A DNA stretch of 64,000 bases from assembly GCF_022965805.1 (NCBI RefSeq), contig NC_133104.1:41770682-41834681 (forward strand), read 5' to 3'. The translations under genes were made by a program, and so were the position numbers. The notes under the pieces were generated by a model. It did no database searches, was not told where the DNA came from, and saw only the letters and a list, made by a program, of their open reading frames with translations. This document shows positions 33,930 through 47,146 of the stretch, in pieces. Each line of letters starts with the position of its first letter. The stretch's first letter is position 1. Source of the stretch: Primulina eburnea. Its lineage: Eukaryota > Streptophyta > Magnoliopsida > Lamiales > Gesneriaceae.

Positions 33930-35105
33930 GTTAGTATTATGTCATTAAAGTTATATATAGACTTGGAGTGATACACAGAAGGGTTTAAGAGGAATGATGC
34001 GTAGAAGTCGGACTAAATTTAATGAAAAATTACCACCCTGAGAAAAGGTTGCCTGTTTTATACAGATTCATGGCTCATCCTTAAGTGTTCTTGATTAATG
34101 AAATTAATAGTAACCTCTAGGCATTCCAGCAAAGAACACTAAGTGAAGGAAGATGTGAAGTTTTATGGCAACGTCAACAGCAACAAGGGAATGGAAAAGC
34201 TTAAGTTAGGATGAAATGATCTTATTTTGATCCTTGTGTGGTCTTTTAAAACTTTCGAGTTTCCATTTAGTTAAAAAAATTCTGTGATCCAAGTCTTTAT
34301 TCGTTTCTGCAGCCAATTGAAATCTGGAAACCCTCTAGTTGGCCATTGCTGGATGTATCAAACCCAAGATTCTGCTTTTGCCATGGCAGTCAGCCATGAT
34401 TAATATATATATATATATTTATGGAATACAGCTATTTTATAGAAACTACAGAGACTAGAGCTTTATGCACTCCTTATGTTGTGTGAATCGTATACATTTA
34501 TGCACAGATTACTTGGCTCCTTTCCAGATGATTTCCTTTTTTCCTACAGAGCATGTAATATTATTATTGTAGTCTGTAGACTTGGGCAGAGTGGCAAAAG
34601 CTTGAAGAATATTTTCCAGTACTTCATTTTTTTTTTATATAAAATAATATAATTGTATAGCTGAAATTATACAATTTTAAAAATTTGTCGGGGCATATTT
34701 TTATTATTTTCATTTTTTTCTACAATTTTTTTTAAAAAAAATTTATTGATGAATTATACCATTTAAAAAAAATCCGATGGGGAAATGCACGGAGCCGCCC
34801 CATCAGAGCAACACCCCTGCTCGGCAAAAATGAGAGTAAAAGTTGGTTTAGCGTGTAAAAAGAACACAAGGCTATGATAAAGGACATAATTGCGGCAAAA
34901 ATAAAGCGTGTGGTGACAAATTACTCCTAAAGAAACCATGTTGCAGAGAGTATGGAGTTATGATATGGAAACGATGAGGAGATCAACCAAAAAAGCACGA
35001 GTTAAAGGCATTAGTTTCTGAACAAAGTATTTATGGTGAAAATTTTACACGGGAAAATGTAGTGGCTACTTCAATGGTTTCATAAAGCAAGAACGATATA
35101 TGTGA
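33930..35105. other. Spacer between the LEUNIG-like gene and rps5
   Basis: Searched for WD40-coding exons in continuing phase and found none. There is a short (TA)n at about 34402-34420 and AT-rich sequence, then the 3' flank of the minus-strand rps5 gene. Confidence 0.5.
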
Positions 35106-37032
35106 TCACTTCCACAATTCTTCCATTGGGATGCCACGCTCTTCAGCGACTTCACTGAATTGTCTCATCTGTTGTACAGCAACAACCGTGGCTCTGGCAT
35201 TGTTTAGAGCATTGTTGCTGCCAAGCTGCTTTCCCAGAGCGTTCTCAACACCAGCCATCTCTAAAACAATCCTCACCGAGCCTCCAGCAATGACACCTGT
35301 ACCAGGGGAAGCAGGTCTAAGCATCACCTTAGCTGCCCCATAGTCTGCTTCTGATCTGCCATCGGAACTACAAGAGAATTAGACATTGTTTTGACGCAAA
35401 CCCACTTGAGCTAAGATTATTTTAAAAAAGTCACAACATAGTGTGCTGCTGTAAACTTAGATAGAAACCCACCCAAAGTTCAACAAAATCTGATTATCCC
35501 AATACAAATTTGAAACTTGAATCTTATTTACTCGCTGATCACAAATATTTTTAAATGAGCAGAGGCAATATCTAGATTAACATATTCATATAACACGCTA
35601 TGATGACTATGCCACTCATGCAAGTCACAATCAGGTTTATCTGCGTAAACAAGGCAGAACAAAAAATGCCATCTAGTTCAAATTAAAAGTCACTTTGGAT
35701 TACATACCTAAGTTATTTTCATGTACCATTGAATATTGAGACAACTTATAAAATCTTACTGCATATTACCATCAAGATTCAGAGTGTCAGTAAAGTCCAC
35801 ATTCATACAGATGTAACAGAAAACGTAATTTACCAAACCACTAAAGAAATGACATTCACTGCGCTTGGATTTTATGGATTTCATTTTAAGTAAGGGACTT
35901 GATTGAGGATGAATTTCAATTGATACACATCTTGGGTTAATTCGAAATTGGAATTGCATAATTGATAAATCCACTCCAATTATAGGTTTTGATTTGAAAA
36001 TTCCACTTCACTTTTGTCCGCCCAACCAAATCGAGGAATTTGAAATCTAAGCACAACCTTTATCAATCAAACTGCTAGTATATGTGATCTTGTGCAGCAA
36101 ATTCTCAAATGCACACCTCGATAACAAAGTTTTGAAATTTCAAGGATAATTTTCCATAATGATTTCTATAAAGACGAGTACTGATCCAAAACTAGCTAAC
36201 AAAGTGCATACGAACTTCTCAATAACTCAATCTTCTCCAATATAAAATCCCACAACATCAATACATACACATCAACCCAAAGCAAATTCTTGATCAAACA
36301 AAAAAACTCACTCCTATTTCATTATCTTTACTTGGAGTAAAGACATTACCTGTGAGGAAATGTCTTGTATTTGGTCATAGGCACTGTTATAATATTCCTG
36401 CGAGCATTAATAGCCGATTTCTGAACAGCAGCAACAACCTCCTTTGCCTTGCCCACACCAACTCCGACATTCCCTTGCTTATCGCCCACCACCACAACTG
36501 CCCTGAAATGCAGCTGTTTCCCTCCCTTGACCACCTTAGTCACCCTCCTAACCTGAACAACTCTCTCATCAAATCCATCTCTCACCTTCTCTTTCTTCGT
36601 CTGGGACCCGAGCCCAGTTCTTTTCTTCACCTTAGAGTCCATTACGTACACATCATTACCCAGGAACGTTTCGCCGCTATAAGCAGGCCCGTAAAGCTCC
36701 TCATAGGCTCTGGCGATGTCTTCTTCTGATTCGATGGGACCTTCATCAAATGAAGGTGGTGGTATGAAGCCTTCAGGGCGCTCGGGAGGACTGAATGTAT
36801 AGACCCCGTCGGGATCATCGGTATCGAAGTACGTGGTTTCAGGGTCGGAGGCCTTGGGTGGAGTGAGGTTCTGAGATTTTGATTGGACGGAGAAAGATAG
36901 TTTTGAGGATTGGAAAAGAGGTCGTGAAAAAGAATCACGAGATGGAATTCGTTCACGATGGTAGTGGAGGGAGACAGAGGAGAGTGCGGCGGACAGGGAG
37001 GCCGCGGCGGCAGACATTGCGGGTGCTTTCAA
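35106..37032 (-). CDS. RPS5: Plastid 30S ribosomal protein S5 (uS5c), nuclear-encoded
   Basis: Two exons on the minus strand, 37032-36350 and 35367-35106, joined at CTCACAG/GTAATG and TTGTAG/TTCC, give 314 residues. The first ~45 residues are Ser/Ala/Arg-rich, typical of a chloroplast transit peptide. An acidic spacer ([20 protein letters not shown]) precedes the S5 N-terminal domain. That domain contains [20 protein letters not shown] and the glycine-rich [21 protein letters not shown]. The C-terminal domain has [20 protein letters not shown] and [18 protein letters not shown]. uS5 sits on the back of the 30S subunit at the mRNA entry and helps decoding fidelity. The 982-bp intron splits the gene between the two domains. 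Arabidopsis SCABRA1 is the orthologous type. Confidence 0.95.
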
Positions 37033-38002
37033 GTTTGGATAATGGAGAAATGACGATGTCTAATGGAGTGGAGGTGAATTAATGTTGGAACGGGCCCCGG
37101 CCCATTTAATATTTTAATTGCCCAATTTTTTAAAAGCCTACTTAGAAAATGGGCTTAAAATTGAAGCCTGCCTATATTTATAATTAATTATTGGGCTTAA
37201 AACTACAGCATTATTTTCCCACATGTCCACATTCTATACACTACTAATAAAGCAGAAGTAACATAAAAATAAATAAATAAAATAAAGCAAAACTTTTTCT
37301 CAATACTACCTCAAAAATTAACTAAAATAAAAAAATTCAACTCATGATTTAATTTGAGTTTTTAAAGCTAAATTTAACATAGGTTATTAATTTTTTTTAT
37401 AAATAGAAATATTTTCTAAGTTTATATAAATAACATATCGTATATGCTTTGACTGCTAAGTATATATAATATAATTATTGATACTAGTGGTTCATCATTT
37501 GGAAATTTATATGAAATAAATAACTAGATTTCATCTTTCAACCATAACAAGCCTTGTTTAAAAAATGTATAAACAACCTTTTCTATCCTACTATATTATT
37601 TGCAACATTTTTCATGATGCAGTAGATCTCGAATGAGATGATCTAAATGAAATATTTCCGTGAGACAGGATGACTCGGCTTACATTTGGTATGAAAAATA
37701 ATATTTTTAACATAAAAATAGTATTTTTTCGTTGTTGAAATCAAATATGAGATATGTCTCATAAAATTGAACCGTACACGATCTCATTTGATTTTTTTTA
37801 TTTACTGCTTGAATTATCATAATAGTGTGTTATAGAACAAAATTCACAATTCAACCCTATATTTTTTTATGTATGATTATAAGAACGGAATGGAATTATT
37901 TATTGGCCCTAAAAAATAAAAAAGTTTATAAAACCGAAACCAATTCGAACCGATTATCTAAATGGACCATTTTTTATTGCAATTGCCGATTGATATGTAT
38001 AT
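37033..38002. other. AT-rich upstream region with a degenerate MITE
   Basis: Begins with the rps5 leader/promoter. At about 37624-37797 a degenerate copy (G) of the palindromic MITE is visible (GAGATGATCT, CCGTGAGACAGG, AATAATATTTTTAACATAAAA, GATCTCATTTGA). No gene seen. Confidence 0.5.
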
Positions 38003-38182
38003 GAGAGAGTCTCATGTGAGACCGTCTGACGGATTCTAATCTGTGAGACGAGTCAACCCTACCAATATTCACAATAAAAAGTAATAATCTTGACATAAAA
38101 AGTAATACTTTTTCATGTATGATCCAAATTAAGATCTGTCTCACAAAATATGACCCGTTAGACCGTATCACACAAGTTTTTA

Positions 38183-38183
<1 letters not shown>
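38003..38183 (-). mobile_element. Mutator-like MITE, copy H
   Basis: Begins GAGAGAGTCTCATGTGAGAC and ends ACACAAGTTTTTAC, about 181 bp. The target duplication is obscured by the adjoining (TA)n tract. Confidence 0.85.

Positions 38184-38227
<44 letters not shown>
38184..38227. repeat. (TA)n microsatellite
   Basis: About 42 bp of TA repeats immediately after copy H. Confidence 0.95.
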
Positions 38228-38231
<4 letters not shown>

Positions 38232-38296
38232 AAATTATTGATTTAAAATATTATGAAATACGTTCGCATGGTAGAAATTTTTTCTATTTTTTTAAA

Positions 38297-38477
38297 GAGT
38301 AAGTCTCATGTGAGACCGTCTCACGGATCATAATCGTGATACGGTTCAACCCTACTCATATTCACAATAAAAAGTAATACTCTTAGCATAAAAAATAATA
38401 TATTTTCATGGGTAACCAAAATAAAAGATCTGTCTCACAAATATGGCCCAAGAGACCGTCTCACACAAGTTTTTGTC
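38297..38477 (-). mobile_element. Mutator-like MITE, copy I
   Basis: 181 bp with exact 9-bp target duplication TTTTTTAAA (38288-38296 and 38478-38486). Same orientation as copy H. Confidence 0.9.
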
Positions 38478-39022
38478 TTTTTTAAATATGAAATGTTTTA
38501 GGGCATACTGAAATTAATTATTTTCCTCACAAGGTTAATTAAACTAAATATAAGAAACAAGAAAATGGCAGGTGTGTGTGTCTTCTCCGTTCATACTCTT
38601 TCTGAGCTTTGACTTTTATTTTATCTCTTACTTCATTTAAGACAACACTAAAATCTGTTCAGATTTCTTAGGTTTCTACACCAGATTGCAACAAAGATTT
38701 TGGTCTTAAATTTTCTTTGCCCTTTTCAAGATTACAGTAAAATCGAATTATATCGGTTGCTTGAGTGATGTGGGTTGGTTAGGTGGAGAACAAATCAACT
38801 GTACTGTAAGATTTTCCTCATGAATATCCCACACTCAATTTCAGATTCTCGTAATCCCAACAAACATATCTTGATTACATACATATCCCTAGCATTGAAT
38901 AATCTGTAAGTTAATCTCGAATGCAGTTAAAGCTTCTACACTCAAATCCCTTTGTTCGAAGCTTTGTACACGGATTGTATATATAGGCCTTGTTCTGCAC
39001 TGGTTTCTTCGTTCATTCAGAT

Positions 39023-39901
39023 ATGGAGAAAAACAGTAGTGAAGGGGATTTGAAGCATGAGGAAGATCAGCAGCAGAATGATCCCAGGAGGCTTATGGCG
39101 GCGGTGAACCACCAAGAACACCCAACTCCATTGCCGCCCAAGAAATGCCCGCGGTGTGACTCGGGTAACACCAAGTTTTGTTATTACAACAATTACAGCC
39201 TCTCCCAGCCGCGCTATTTCTGCAAATCATGCAGGAGGTACTGGACAGACGGAGGGGCACTGAGGAATGTACCCGTCGGCGGTGGTTGCAGGAAGAACAA
39301 GCGCCCCAAGCCCTCTCACGCGGTTACGAGCAGCGGTGAGGCTCCAAGAACCGGATCTTCGTTGCCCTCGATATCGACCCATAATATGACTGGTATGATT
39401 TCGGGTCAACCTGTCAGGCCTTTCCCACCGGCACTTCCACCCATGAGTTCTTTCTACTCCGGGGGTCCGTTTTTGTCATCATTGGCTGCCATGCAATCCT
39501 TTATGCAGCAACCAATGATCGGGACCAGTCAAGGCCCGGGGGTGAATTTTGCTAGCAGCAGCCGATTCAGCGTAGGAGGCGGCCCTGCTGCTGGTTGCGG
39601 AAATGCTGCGCCTCTTCCAGGGATTTATCTTCCATCCTTGAAACCGCAGGCGCCGCAACAATTTAATGCACAAAATGGATTTTATCAATCGCATCAAAGC
39701 ATGGTCAACCCTTCAAACCCTGTGCTGAATTCTTGGACCCAAGCCGTCACCCACAGAAAAGCAGGCAATATATCATCAGCGAGCCCCAGTTTCTGGGGTG
39801 GTGGTGCAGGAGACGTCACCGGAAATCTTATGGCCATTCCTTCCATGAATCCGAATCCTTGGTCTGAAAATGATCTTCCAGGCTACGATCCATCTCAATA
39901 A
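39023..39901 (+). CDS. Dof-type zinc finger transcription factor
   Basis: Single exon, 292 residues. The Dof finger lies at residues 40-92. It has zinc-ligand cysteines at 42, 45, 67 and 70 (CPRC ... CKSC), the invariant [20 protein letters not shown] block and [20 protein letters not shown]. Dof proteins bind AAAG core elements in promoters. The region after the finger is basic ([10 protein letters not shown]) and probably contributes to nuclear import. The C-terminal two thirds is Pro/Ser/Gly-rich, with no other domain, as usual. The ATG at 39023 starts the finger-proximal acidic N-terminus. A TATATATA stretch at 38978-38985 lies 38 bp upstream, implying a very short leader if it is the TATA box. 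The Dof subgroup is not assigned. Confidence 0.94.
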   Translation: MEKNSSEGDLKHEEDQQQNDPRRLMAAVNHQEHPTPLPPKKCPRCDSGNTKFCYYNNYSLSQPRYFCKSCRRYWTDGGALRNVPVGGGCRKNKRPKPSHAVTSSGEAPRTGSSLPSISTHNMTGMISGQPVRPFPPALPPMSSFYSGGPFLSSLAAMQSFMQQPMIGTSQGPGVNFASSSRFSVGGGPAAGCGNAAPLPGIYLPSLKPQAPQQFNAQNGFYQSHQSMVNPSNPVLNSWTQAVTHRKAGNISSASPSFWGGGAGDVTGNLMAIPSMNPNPWSENDLPGYDPSQ

Positions 39902-40280
39902 ATTGAATAGCCATGCAAACGGATATTGTATGTATTTTCGAAGTTCTTCTACAGCAACAATAAATATATTATATATAGATTTTCATTTCAACTTTCCAAG
40001 TTTTTTGTATACAAACAATTTATGATCCTATATTTATATAATGTGATTAACAAATTTTAAACTTTGTTAGAAAAGATATTTGAAGAGTTTGGCTCGGTTA
40101 TACATAATTGTTGTTGCAACTTGATGATCATTTAAAGATGATTAATGTAATTTTTAGTGTGATATACCTAGCTATATTGGTAAATTTTGATGTAAATTAA
40201 ACATAAATACAAAATTTAATTAATAAGGTTGTACTATCAAGAGAGTATCAACTACTTTAATGAAAATGTAATTTTAATTT

Positions 40281-40465
40281 GACAAAAACTTGTTTGAGAC
40301 GGTCTCACGGGTCGTATTTGTGAGACGAATCTCTTATTTGGGTCATCTATGAAAAAATACTACTTTTTATGCTAAGCGTATTACTTTTTATTGTGTATAT
40401 CGGTAAGATTTACCCGTCTCACAGATTAGGATCCGTGAGATGGTCTCACATGATCAGACCCACTC
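40281..40465 (+). mobile_element. Mutator-like MITE, copy J
   Basis: Begins GACAAAAACTTGTTTGAGAC and ends CAGACCCACTC. The flanks share TTTAATTT on both sides (8 bp), consistent with a slightly decayed 9-bp target duplication. Confidence 0.85.
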
Positions 40466-42810
40466 TTTAATTTAACGTGTTATATGAGCAGAAATTAGTA
40501 TACTTTTATTTTAAAAAATTTATATATAATATTTTATTTTTATTTATTAAAAAATGATATAATTTACGTAGCGGAAGGTGTGCATGAAACAAAAATGGAT
40601 CCAAACGAGTTTAAATAATGCGAACTAATATCCACACGGATGTTTGGCCATTTCATTACAATAAAGATTGACAACAAAATTCCCCATATTTTTTATAAAG
40701 TAAGCGATTTTCTTGCATGATTTTTTTGGGTTGCAGCTAATTCATTTGACATTAAATTTGAAATTGAACAATGTTGTTCGATTTGCGAGGTTAAATCGGG
40801 TGGGTAACAATTACGACCCGTTTATATCGGTTTGGGCCAAACTTTGACTGGCCCAACTTAGGCTGTACAATTTAATATTGGGCCTAATGTTCATATGTAC
40901 ATCCCAACGAATAAGCTACGGCGTCCATCAGATGTTACGAGGAGTTCGATCTGAGATCGGAGTATTGATTCTTGATTTTTAATAATTTTTGTTAAATTTA
41001 AAAATTTAGAGTTATTTAATATAGATTTTTATATATTATAGAAAAGTTAAGTGATATTCAATATGAAGTTTAGTAGAGTTTTAAAAAGTCATGTGATATC
41101 CAAACTTGACTTTTAAAAATTCTACGAAAGTCTAAAAATATTAAAATGTCAATTAACTTTTAATGAATTCATGAAATTATATTAAATAAAAGAATTAAAG
41201 TTTATGATACAACTATAAAATGTAAAAAATGGTCTTTAATTCAACTTAAAAATTTGGATGGACAAACAACGACTTATTGTATTAAATCAAGTTGTCTTTG
41301 CATATAATACAAGTAATCGACTGTTCTATTGAACATTCAGAAGAAGTCATTCAACCAGGCTCAAGATACAAAGCTATCTAACCGTTTGATCTATTCAACC
41401 ACTCGTGTTTACATGCCTGTGAAAAAGGATCACTCAATTGTTCACTCTATCAAAACATATTTGAAAATGATTGAGTAAGATATCTTCATATTCAAGTCAT
41501 ATATCTTACAAGGATTCTATTTACTTTGTCAGAAAAGTTAGCTGATTGATTATGTACTACAAATAAGACATAAGAAAATCAGAATATTTACCTTAAAAGA
41601 CATAGCTCAGAGTCAATTACTTTTTGCTATGAACGAATGTTTCCTTATGCATTTGGAAAATGTCAAATTGCTCATTTATTGTATGTGTGCTATGAATCAA
41701 GAAAAGACAGAGACAACAGTGTTTTTGCATTAATGAGCTACAGTGGAACGTTGAAATTGTCAATATAAAGAGCACTACAAATAGCAAGAAAAGCTTTACA
41801 AGAAATTGATACAGATCCAGAGTAATTTTTCAAGCTTACATTTTCTGAAAGACTTCTGAGCACTCTTTATACTCACATAAACTATTGCTCAACAGTCATC
41901 GCTTCAAGAACATCTATCGGATTATCTAAAGCTTCTGTCAACTACTCAATCGTTTCTATCAGACCGTTTTAGGAGTTGCTCGAAAATTTGAATGTGATGA
42001 TTTATTATTTTTGTATATTTGTGTTGGTTGTGAGATTTGTTGTCTCAATCTTTGGTGAAGGTTAAATGAGAGTTTCAACTTAAGTAGTTGATAAGTTCTA
42101 AAATTGAAATGAGTTGTTATAAAAAGTTGTAAAACTCAAATGAAGAATTGTAGACGTAGAAAGATATTGTCTTCGAACTTCCATATATCTTGTGTCATCT
42201 TGTTTAATACACTTATTTATCTTGTTGTCTTGTTATATTTGAATATAAAAGCTTCACAAGAACCCTTAGACCATTTTCCATACAATTTGTGATCTGACTA
42301 TTTTTAAGTGATGGGAAAATTAGGTCTTGTAAAGCTAACCTATCAAAAATGGTTTATTATTTGTCAGTGTTTTAGGGAAAATATTAAAATTTTATTCACA
42401 CTCTTCTAAACACATCACTGATTCTAACACTAATAATAATTTGAAATCAAAATTATTAACATCGTTAATTTTATTTTTTGAGTTGTGATTACACTACACA
42501 ACAAAAAATTATAATATTTTATTGACTTATAAATTGAAAATAATAAATTATTTTTAATAATTAATTTTTTATTAATTATTATATAACATTATGTTTATTG
42601 TTTTTTTATAATTTTAGTTGATGTGCATCTTAATTTTGATTAAAACTTAAAATTCATATATATGAGTGAACAAAAAATTTATTCACTCGAATCCATGTAT
42701 GTATGTATTTGTGCGCACGAGTGCATATATATGTGTGTGTGAATGTGATTGATTGATATCTTAAAATATTTTTAAATTTTTATGAACACACACGTATATA
42801 AGAATAATTG

Positions 42811-42900
42811 TCACGCCCCGAGTTCGAACCCGCGCCTGCGTGACTCGTCGCTTTTACGAAAATGATTAACCCAAGTTGCTATAGAAGTCCATTATAAGCT
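42811..42900. repeat. Dispersed repeat beginning TCACGCCCCG (copy 2)
   Basis: Shares ordered blocks with 2731-2850: TCACGCCCCG, CCCGCGCC, TTTTACGAAAAT and TTAACCCAAGTTG. Confidence 0.5.
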
Positions 42901-43953
42901 CATTATAAACTCATTTAAAATCTTTTATTTTTAAGATGTGAAACAAAGGTATCACAATAATTATATGAAATTAAATATATTAAAGTTTTATAAGGTTACA
43001 CTAGTTTCAAATATTTTAAAATTATTATTGTATATTTCATGTACAAATAAATATTTTATTTATTTTGTTGTTAGACATATTGTCAAAAACAAAATTTGCA
43101 TATTTTTTATATAAAAATTTATTTAAAATGAATGAAATTATTTTAAATTTGATTATTTATTATTATTAATTATTGTTACATATTAAAATCTATTAATTAA
43201 TTAACTAAACATATTGAATTAACTTGAATAGTTGAAGATAATTATAATAAATTTAATATTGATTTATTTATGGTCCTTCGTAAATCAAATTATAAATAAA
43301 AACATATTTACATTGATATATAAATATTTTAAATAAATAAAAATTATCACGCTCAACTTCTAGTTCTAAAAATAATAATAAAAAAAATTCACAACCATAA
43401 ATTACAAAATTCATATAGGCTTCTATGAAAGAGTTTGCAAATGTCTATAAAAGTTATGTAAAATAAATTTAAAAAATTCTGTGAAAATTTTTAGATATAT
43501 TATGTAAAAGTCAGTATAAAGATATCAACTCTATAAAAGTCTATCATTTAAAAAAGTCAATAAATCTCTACAATGAATATACCCTTAAATGGGTCGCTAA
43601 TTATCACTATTAAAAGAAATTATTTTATGCATAGTTTCTAAAAAAACAAAAAATTTAGATTGTGTTTTGAATCAGAAGATTTGACTTGAGAGAGTATCTG
43701 AATTAAGAATTTGAAATAGCTAACATTAGGTTGAACTTGAAACTCATCACAATGATTCAAAAAATAATTATTTAAGATTTCAATCTCATTGTAAAGTTGA
43801 TTTACTAAAAAAAACGAATTCGAATATCTAACTTGACATCCATCAATTCGAATGTAACAATAGTTTATTTAAAACATTTCACAATGTGTCTAAAATTTTG
43901 AGATGTCTCGATAGACTTGCCACCCCACCACACTTAAATCAAAAAACCAATTT

Positions 43954-43961
<8 letters not shown>

Positions 43962-44000
<39 letters not shown>
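43962..44000. repeat. (AC)n microsatellite
   Basis: About 39 bp of AC repeats. Confidence 0.95.
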
Positions 44001-45618
44001 CATGCCAAAGTTCTATGTTTCATGGCACAATTTATGACAAAGATTTGTTACATCCCTAGTTTCTTGTAATGCGCTAATGATTAGTTCTTCATTAACTGAT
44101 GATTTGTAATTCATGTTGTAAGCTGAAATATTATAAAGCTGAAATATAATAAAACAAGATCCGAGAACATACACATTTCAGTCATTCTTTAATTTGTATT
44201 ATTCTTAATTAACAGTTGTAATTTTTTTTAACTATTTCTATAATAAATACATGTAAATATGTAATTTTCTATGACAAAATAATGTTACAGAAGATTTTTT
44301 CTCCGACCCAAGACATTCGTTAACGTAGAGTGTGGCTTCAGAATAATTAAAAGACCGGTGTCATAAATCAACGAAACAGCTGTCCTAGAACAAGCAGGGA
44401 CCAAACAAGAAGTTAGGGAATATATTTAGCAATGTACGTACTGAGCTAAGGATTTGGATATGTGCACAAACCCATGTATTATGGGTGAAGATAAAACAGT
44501 TTCACAGCAAAAGCAAAGGTGCCCACTTTACCTCACATCCATTGGCTGCACTAAATCCAGCATAAAGAAGTTACTGTACTAGGGCAAATGGAGGTATACC
44601 AGGTGGCAATCCAAGATTGGTGCATGATTCTTTTATTTCTTGGCTTTCTTGCTTTCCAGCCATGCAGTCCCCCAAAAAAAGTTGAGCCGAACTTCCCACT
44701 TAGAAATCACAATGAAATAGTTACTGCATTAGTGCAAAAGTTGGGTGAAATCATGATGATCCCAATGTGGGCTACACATCTAGCATGGCTAGAACTCATA
44801 ACTTTGCCCGGGAGATCATGACCATCTATCCATCATACCTTTTCAATCCCAGCGCTTTTTGGAATGGTAAGGTGATGTGTGCTAACTCCCAAGTTCCATG
44901 GTTGAGGAATAGTGTTGATGATCACAAGTAATCATCCTGGAGAGGGATCGAATTTGCATGGGAACGAGAACTTGGATCAAAATCTCTCCCAGCAACAGAT
45001 TTGAACAGAGTATTTGCTAATGTTAAAAATGACTGATCTAACAGGAAATTTGTAGCAGGAAATTTGTAGCAACAGCAAAACCACCGAACTAGCATCGTAT
45101 TGCCACTCTCAGAACAGAGTATTTGCTAATGTTAAAAAAGACTAATCCAACAGCCGCGCATGAACAGCCGCACATGCAGACATCATGACTGGCTGTTCTT
45201 CGTACATCTAAGAAGAATATTATAGTAAATTAAAGAAATGATATGTCATTATCTTGTGTTTGCGTTTGCCAATATTGATGTGAAAACCTGATCTCAACCA
45301 CGTACAAAAGATAATGTGGGATCACAGCAGAGTTTTAAGTTTGATTCAAAAGCTAAGATTGGTTTCAATTGTTTTATGCACCCCACCAAATAATAAAATT
45401 ATGGCACGTACTAACCTAACAATCCAACAACACATTATTAGACTAGACAATGAAGGAGGTGGGGGTGGGGCGGGAAGAATGGTACAGTGGTCCTATCATA
45501 TTCTTTCTTTCATTTTCAACATCATTTCATGTTTCAATATCATCTTTTCTTCACCTAAAATCAACTGGTTCCACTTGGGCGAGCGTACGTTTCTCTCAAC
45601 TTCTCCATCACCAAAAGA

Positions 45619-47035
45619 ATGGAAACGAGCAGAGATGAAGGAAAGAGGATGATCAAAGTACCTGGATATGATGAGGAAGGTGAAGAAGAAATAGAAGCCG
45701 GCGATGATAACAAGAAAAAACGAGCTTCAAGTGCCTCAGGGAAAAAAGCATCGAGCTTGGGAGGATCATCACAGCGAACTTGTCAGGTCGAAGAGTGCAC
45801 TTTTGACTTGACTAATGCCAAGTCTTACCATCGGCGGCATAAAGTTTGTGAATTTCATGCCAAGGCTCCAGTAGTTCTTATTTTTGGGCTTTATCAACGA
45901 TTCTGCCAGCAGTGCAGCAGGTTCAAATCCTAAGATTTAAAATTCTTCATTTCATGTGGATTTGCTTATGCATTTCTAAATACGAGACTAGAAGGCTTGG
46001 ATTTCATCATAAGACTGACCCAAATAAGTATAAATGTTCAGCAAATAGGAAATGACCACATTCAGTTTATCATAAGTAGCAAATGGAGAATGATGAAAAA
46101 ATTAACATAGAAGCATAGATTTGATTAGGCAATTGCATTCCATTGATTACAGGGAGACACTAATAAGACAACAATTCATTTCTTTGAGCATCACACAAGG
46201 AGACATCACCTCACAATGATGTAAAAGATACAGGATTCTGACTTAATTTTGAGGAAAACCCATGATAAAACAGCAGTTTGGGAAGGTTGTTTTCTGCAAA
46301 CATACTTCGTCGTAGTCCATCATGTGATATCGATTTATTATGCATCCGTATATATGACACAAATCCACAATCGTTTAAAATGTCTGTTCAGTAAAGAATG
46401 CATTGAGTTATCACGAAAACTAATTAGCATAACTGGTACGGCGTATGAAATCATCTCGACAATTTTAGCCGATCTCTACAGAGAAGTTGTCATTTTGTAC
46501 GGATCATAATACTAATCAGCATATCAATTGATATCAGGACTTAATGAAACAGGACACTACATCCCCTTCTTAGCCACCTTTTTAGAGATAGAAAAGACAA
46601 ACGATAACATCCTCGCAAGTGTCCTACCATATAGTCAGAAAATATTGAGATAACTAGATAATTACGATTGCTTATTTCTAAAGATGTCAATACTAAAATG
46701 ATAGAGACTGATCCACTAATCTCACGCCATATTATTGGTGAAGATCTGAACTTAGCAATTTCTACAGCACTCTTTTCACTATGTGTATTTAAGCACTTCG
46801 AGTCGGTTATCTGAATTTTCAAAGGGTATTATTGCATGGAAACCAACTTAGCCAGGATAGGGCGAATCCATGATGCAGGGCATAGTGCATATTAATCGTT
46901 AACCTTCGTTTTGTGGCTGCCATCTTCTGCAGGTTCCACGAGCTGTCGGAGTTTGATGAAGCTAAAAGAAGTTGCCGCAGGCGTCTGGCAGGACATAATG
47001 AGCGCCGCCGCAAGAGCTCATTAGATTCTCACTGA
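45619..47035 (+). CDS. Small SQUAMOSA promoter-binding protein-like (SPL/SBP-box) transcription factor
   Basis: Exons 45619-45920 and 46933-47035, spliced at GCAG/GTTCAA and TTCTGCAG/G within an Arg codon, encode 134 residues. This is the size of the short SPL3/4/5-type proteins. The SBP domain starts at residue 55. Zinc site 1 ligands are C55, C60, C77 and H80; site 2 ligands are C96, C99, H103 and C115. The bipartite basic NLS covers residues 117-128 ([12 protein letters not shown]). The N-terminus is acidic and unstructured. The intron position between the two zinc sites is conserved in the family. SBP proteins bind GTAC cores; the short class promotes floral transition. The central SBP stretch [13 protein letters not shown] is a little divergent (FGLYQ where most members have AGLEQ-like). 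A miR156-type site lies 112 nt after the stop. Confidence 0.93.
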
Positions 47036-47146
47036 CAAAACTGACACTAAAAGGTCACTAGATTTGAAAGAAACCAGTGAATTTCATCAAAAGTGAACTA
47101 TCTCTAAAGTCTTCAAGAATGCAGAACTCACGTTTTGATCACTTGA

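Larger units (their letters stand above)
40466..45618. other. Five kb of AT-rich intergenic DNA, mostly decayed transposon sequence
   Basis: No supportable gene. About 41270-42310 is less AT-rich and looks like retrotransposon LTR/UTR debris (many short stop-rich frames). 42811-42900 is a second copy of the TCACGCCCCG repeat. 43962-44000 is an (AC)n microsatellite. Short direct repeats (AACAGAGTATTTGCTAATGT) occur at about 45003 and 45114. A 77-codon frame at 44588-44821 has no recognisable domain. Confidence 0.45.

Noticed and set aside
44588..44821. 77-codon frame that might be an upstream exon of the SPL gene
   Set aside because: No matching splice phase to the SPL ATG exon, no SPL-type sequence, and the small SPL class has only two exons.
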